Assembly: GCF_929443795.1 (NCBI RefSeq)
Contig: NC_064892.1
Coordinates: 27,298,234-27,362,233 of the forward strand
Length of the DNA stretch: 64,000 bases
Source of the DNA: Astur gentilis
Lineage: Eukaryota; Chordata; Aves; Accipitriformes; Accipitridae
Reading direction: 5' to 3'
Of this stretch, positions 60,918 to 64,000 are shown piece after piece. The notes under the pieces were generated by a model, which worked only from the letters and a program-made list of their open reading frames with translations, was not told the origin of the DNA and did not search any database. Position numbers and translations under genes: made by a program. Each line of letters begins with the position of its first letter. The stretch's first letter is position 1.

Positions 60918-60990
60918 GGGGGGAGGGGATGGGGGGGGGGGGAGAAAGCAAAGGAGAAAGAAAGTTGCAGGAGATGCAGAAAGAAAAAAA
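60918..60990 (+). repeat. G-rich purine tract
   Basis: G6, G4 and G12 runs are followed by GAGAAAG-type purine sequence. It could form a G-quadruplex on this strand. Confidence 0.8.
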
Positions 60991-61692
60991 TCATGCTAAT
61001 TTCACCTTATTTCCTTCAGTGCCTTATTTTTCTGCATCTAGTCATCCAGCAGGATGAGCACTGGAACTCTTAGGCTTCATGTGTTATTTGTATATTCTTT
61101 CACCACTGTGTAGGGGGAGATGACATGTCAATTAGTCCTAGGAAGGGGCACTTAGCCAACAAATTTAACATAATTTCTACCATTTATGATTTCAGAATTA
61201 GTCACCAACTAAATATCAGAACTGTTAACTGTATGTTTATTTTGAATAATTATGCAGTACGGCTACCCCCTATTGCTTGACATGGTAATATATCTTTATT
61301 ACAAATGAGAACATTGACATAAAGTAATGGTAAAAAAGTTCAGGAAATTCACTTAAATCCAATCTCCCAAATATTTATGGTGATCACTTTTTTTTCCTTT
61401 TGCATAAATGCCAACATTTTTTAGTTTTAAAGATAAATACAATCTCATTCTGCATCCACAGCTTGCCTTAGTAGCTAAGAAACTATAATTCAGGAGCAAG
61501 AAGAACCATGGCTAGAAGAACCCATTCTAACCTGTGGGTGTGTAACTTTTTTTTGGTGATGTTTGATAAGGTATGTGTTGAAATGACTCACCAAATCTGT
61601 TCCTAAGACCTGCTGTACTTTCAGCAAAAGAAAGACTCCTCTGGTTTAATGAAAACATCAAAAGGATAGATAGTTGATAACACTAGCTAGTG

Positions 61693-61715
61693 AAAAAAAA
61701 AAAAAAAAAAAAAAA
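61693..61715 (+). repeat. Poly-A run
   Basis: 23 consecutive A, with no recognisable retrocopy upstream. Confidence 0.9.
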
Positions 61716-63788
61716 GACAAACTTTGAAATGCATGCATTAAAAAAATAACACATGTATCAAGTGATTCCGTTCAGATTCACAGAAGTAGGAAATAATCCA
61801 AAAACTAATTCTCTAACTATGAAGACCCTAGAGAGCAAGCGAGGATAATTAATTGTTATTTGCTTGATAATGAGATCCATATTTTGGTCTCTAGGCAGAG
61901 TCAAGGTAGCTACATGTTGGGCCAATCACAGATTTTTTCAAAGCACTGAACATCATGAAAGTTAAGATTCATGGGATATACAAGGCAGTAAAAGAAGTAT
62001 ATGCAAAGAACACTGAAATATCGATTTGAAATAGATGGTTTAACAGTTGCTTCCATTTACTGTGATTTTAGGTTGATATTGTTCTTAGAATTTATATCTT
62101 CCAACAGAAGAGGCACCTAAACTTGAAAGCATCTGACAGGAGACCCTACAAATACATGTGATTTTAAGAAGGTCAGTACCTTTCTATTGTAATTGAAAAT
62201 CAGATCCCTTGATTAACATGTCAAAATTGATCTCCAGCATTTTACATACTTCAAGCCATAGTGGGGTCTAGAAAATCTTAGCTAAGTCTCCTATAAACAA
62301 GTTATGAGCAGGTGCTCAAAACTTACTTTCTGTAGTGAACAAAGGCATAAAGATTCAAGGAATTCTTTATGTCAGATCACAAATTTCTTTCTGAAACGGG
62401 TTCTGATTTTTATCAAAACAGGAAAACATGCATTTTTCACCTATTTTTCCCACTCCCACACAATTTCTAGTGCTGACATTTTATATACAGTCCTAAAGAT
62501 ACATTAGTAGTTTATGTAGCTCTTTGGGAAGTTAGCCTCTGAAAAATTCCTGAACTTGATTTTGGTTTGACTCCAGTTCAGTACATAATTACAGAAAATG
62601 AAGAGCTATTAAGAGATCTTATTCTTTGGATATTCATACTACACTTTAAAGAACTGCAAAGGTATCAGAGAAGTTCATGAAAAGAATCATTACAAAGAGA
62701 TGAAATAGTAGATTTTGCTGTCACGAAATGTGAGTTTCACTAGCAGGATATAACAAATATAGTTAAACATTAAAATTCATTTTTAACATTAAATATCTTG
62801 TATGGCTGGAACTTATGCACTTTACATATAAAACACTTTAAAGGTCAGGAAATCAATCACCCGTGTTTTACTTGTCACGCCTATTAGTTTAAGCCAATAT
62901 AAAATAATGAATACTTCTTTGTATTACAGTTCTGTCTTGGCCTGATTGATCCTCCATAAAGCTATTATAAAGGTCACAATATGGTAAGTCAAAGACTACT
63001 GGGGAACAGGAGGGCACAAGGTTAGATAAACATGTCACCTGTTCTGGAATGGAGTCAAGCTATTTCCTATATTTGGAAGTAAATGTTAGCTAAAATCAAA
63101 CTGCACTTTGGTGTTAAAGGTCTTCCTCTATTTTCATTGTCTATCTTTATTTTCCATGATTTATACCTGTGTATAACAAAATTCTCATTGGGTTGATCCT
63201 TGTAAAACATGAGATAGATTGTTAAATGTTAGCATTCCCTCTTGTGAAATCACTTGCATAATATGACTGCATACTGGATGCGTATGCAACCATTCCTCTT
63301 CTATGCATAGAGGGTATTTTAAACATTTGGAAGAAGTGCTAGTTTAAATTTCATTTAAAAACAAATGCTACATATTTATATTTCACATATTTATATATAT
63401 TATACAAAATCTATGTGCAATATATTGATAAAATTGTCATTTATATAAATACCCCTATGTGTGTAAAGATACAGAACACATACAAACAAATATAATATTC
63501 ACATCAGCTATATATGAAACAAAATTGAGTGATTGGGTGATCAGGTAGGGTGACAGAAACAGGTATATTATATTTATGATTGTAGCATTAATGAAGTAGA
63601 AAAAAGTCAGATTTTTATGGTGTTATTTTAAAACTATGAATTATTTTTATGTCAAGAACCACACATCATGTCAATAACCGCACACGCTTTTTTGTGTTTT
63701 TAATTGCACACCCTATGAATTAGTTTAATAATCTATTCATACAGTTGTTGCATGTAATTAATTGCTAAGAATTAGATGACAATATAAC

Positions 63789-63810
63789 TTTTTTTTTTTT
63801 TTTTTTTTTT
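63789..63810 (+). repeat. Poly-T run
   Basis: 22 consecutive T, read directly. Confidence 0.9.
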
Positions 63811-64000
63811 AATTTCTCGAGACTAATAATGTGATCAACGATGTGTACTCAATAAGAAACAGAAAAATAATTTCTTAGCAGCATGGCTGACCATAGCAAT
63901 GCTACAATTCCATTTCAGGTCCCATCTACTTGAAGAATGTACATTTTGATTTTATGACAAAAATGAAATACTGGAGAAAAAGGTGGATTATATAAAAATT

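Larger units (their letters stand above)
57979..64000. other. Unique AT-rich DNA with simple repeats, no gene recognised
   Basis: Contains a short CA/C tract (58325-58345), a 16-bp tandem duplication (about 59803-59835), a G-rich purine tract (60918-60990), an A23 run (61693-61715), TA-rich DNA (63360-63500) and a T22 run (63789-63810). The frame at 59928-60194 (88 codons) ends in aromatic-rich residues from T tracts and is not convincing. Confidence 0.55.

Noticed and set aside
1..64000. tRNA, rRNA, bacterial operons, phage, telomere arrays or a centromeric satellite
   Set aside because: None was seen: no cloverleaf-like gene with A and B boxes, no TTAGGG array, no long tandem satellite.

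Overview
This window reads as AT-rich, gene-poor nuclear DNA of a bird. Three things point to birds. There are several CR1 LINE copies, most cut short at the 5' end, some with the 8-base ATTCTATG-like tails typical of avian CR1. There are endogenous retrovirus LTRs of a common avian ERVL-like type, whose sense strand begins TGTCCTGGTTTCAGCTGGGA. SINEs and bacterial-style gene packing are absent. I found no convincing exon, tRNA, rRNA or CRISPR array. The window could be intergenic or lie inside a very long intron; the sequence alone does not decide.

Layout. 1-1900: unique AT-rich DNA with a poly-C tract and an unexplained ORF. 1906-2489: solo ERVL-like LTR (minus) with a 5-bp target duplication. 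2495-6515: unique DNA. 6516-7805: a minus-strand CR1 split by a plus-strand CR1 (6894-7496). 10586-12920: two abutting minus-strand CR1 copies, the first keeping a 406-codon open reverse transcriptase segment. 18853-20430: a hairpin-forming inverted repeat, then an ancient CR1/L3-like relic (minus). 22789-23241: an unexplained 150-codon ORF. 23829-24348: a third ERVL-like LTR (plus). 27979-28310: an ancient CR1/L3-like 3' fragment (plus). About 32920-34299: a GC- and CpG-rich island with retroviral LTR promoter and poly(A) signals on the minus strand. 38829-38949: a GAA/GGA purine tract. 39226-39884: another LTR (minus), touching an ancient CR1/L3-like relic (39885-41215, minus). 42639-43231: second copy of the first solo LTR, with a perfect 5-bp target duplication. 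45800-46015, 49041-50280 and 51603-52115: further minus-strand CR1 fragments. 52116-64000: essentially unique AT-rich DNA with simple repeats.

No genes act together here. The window records several rounds of transposition: very old CR1/L3-like relics full of stops, then ordinary avian CR1 copies, some nested, then LTR insertions reduced to single LTRs. I did not find a new biological system. The items most worth checking are the two unexplained ORFs, the GC-rich LTR island, the LTR with a duplicated outer end, and the ancient LINE relics, which general repeat libraries may miss.
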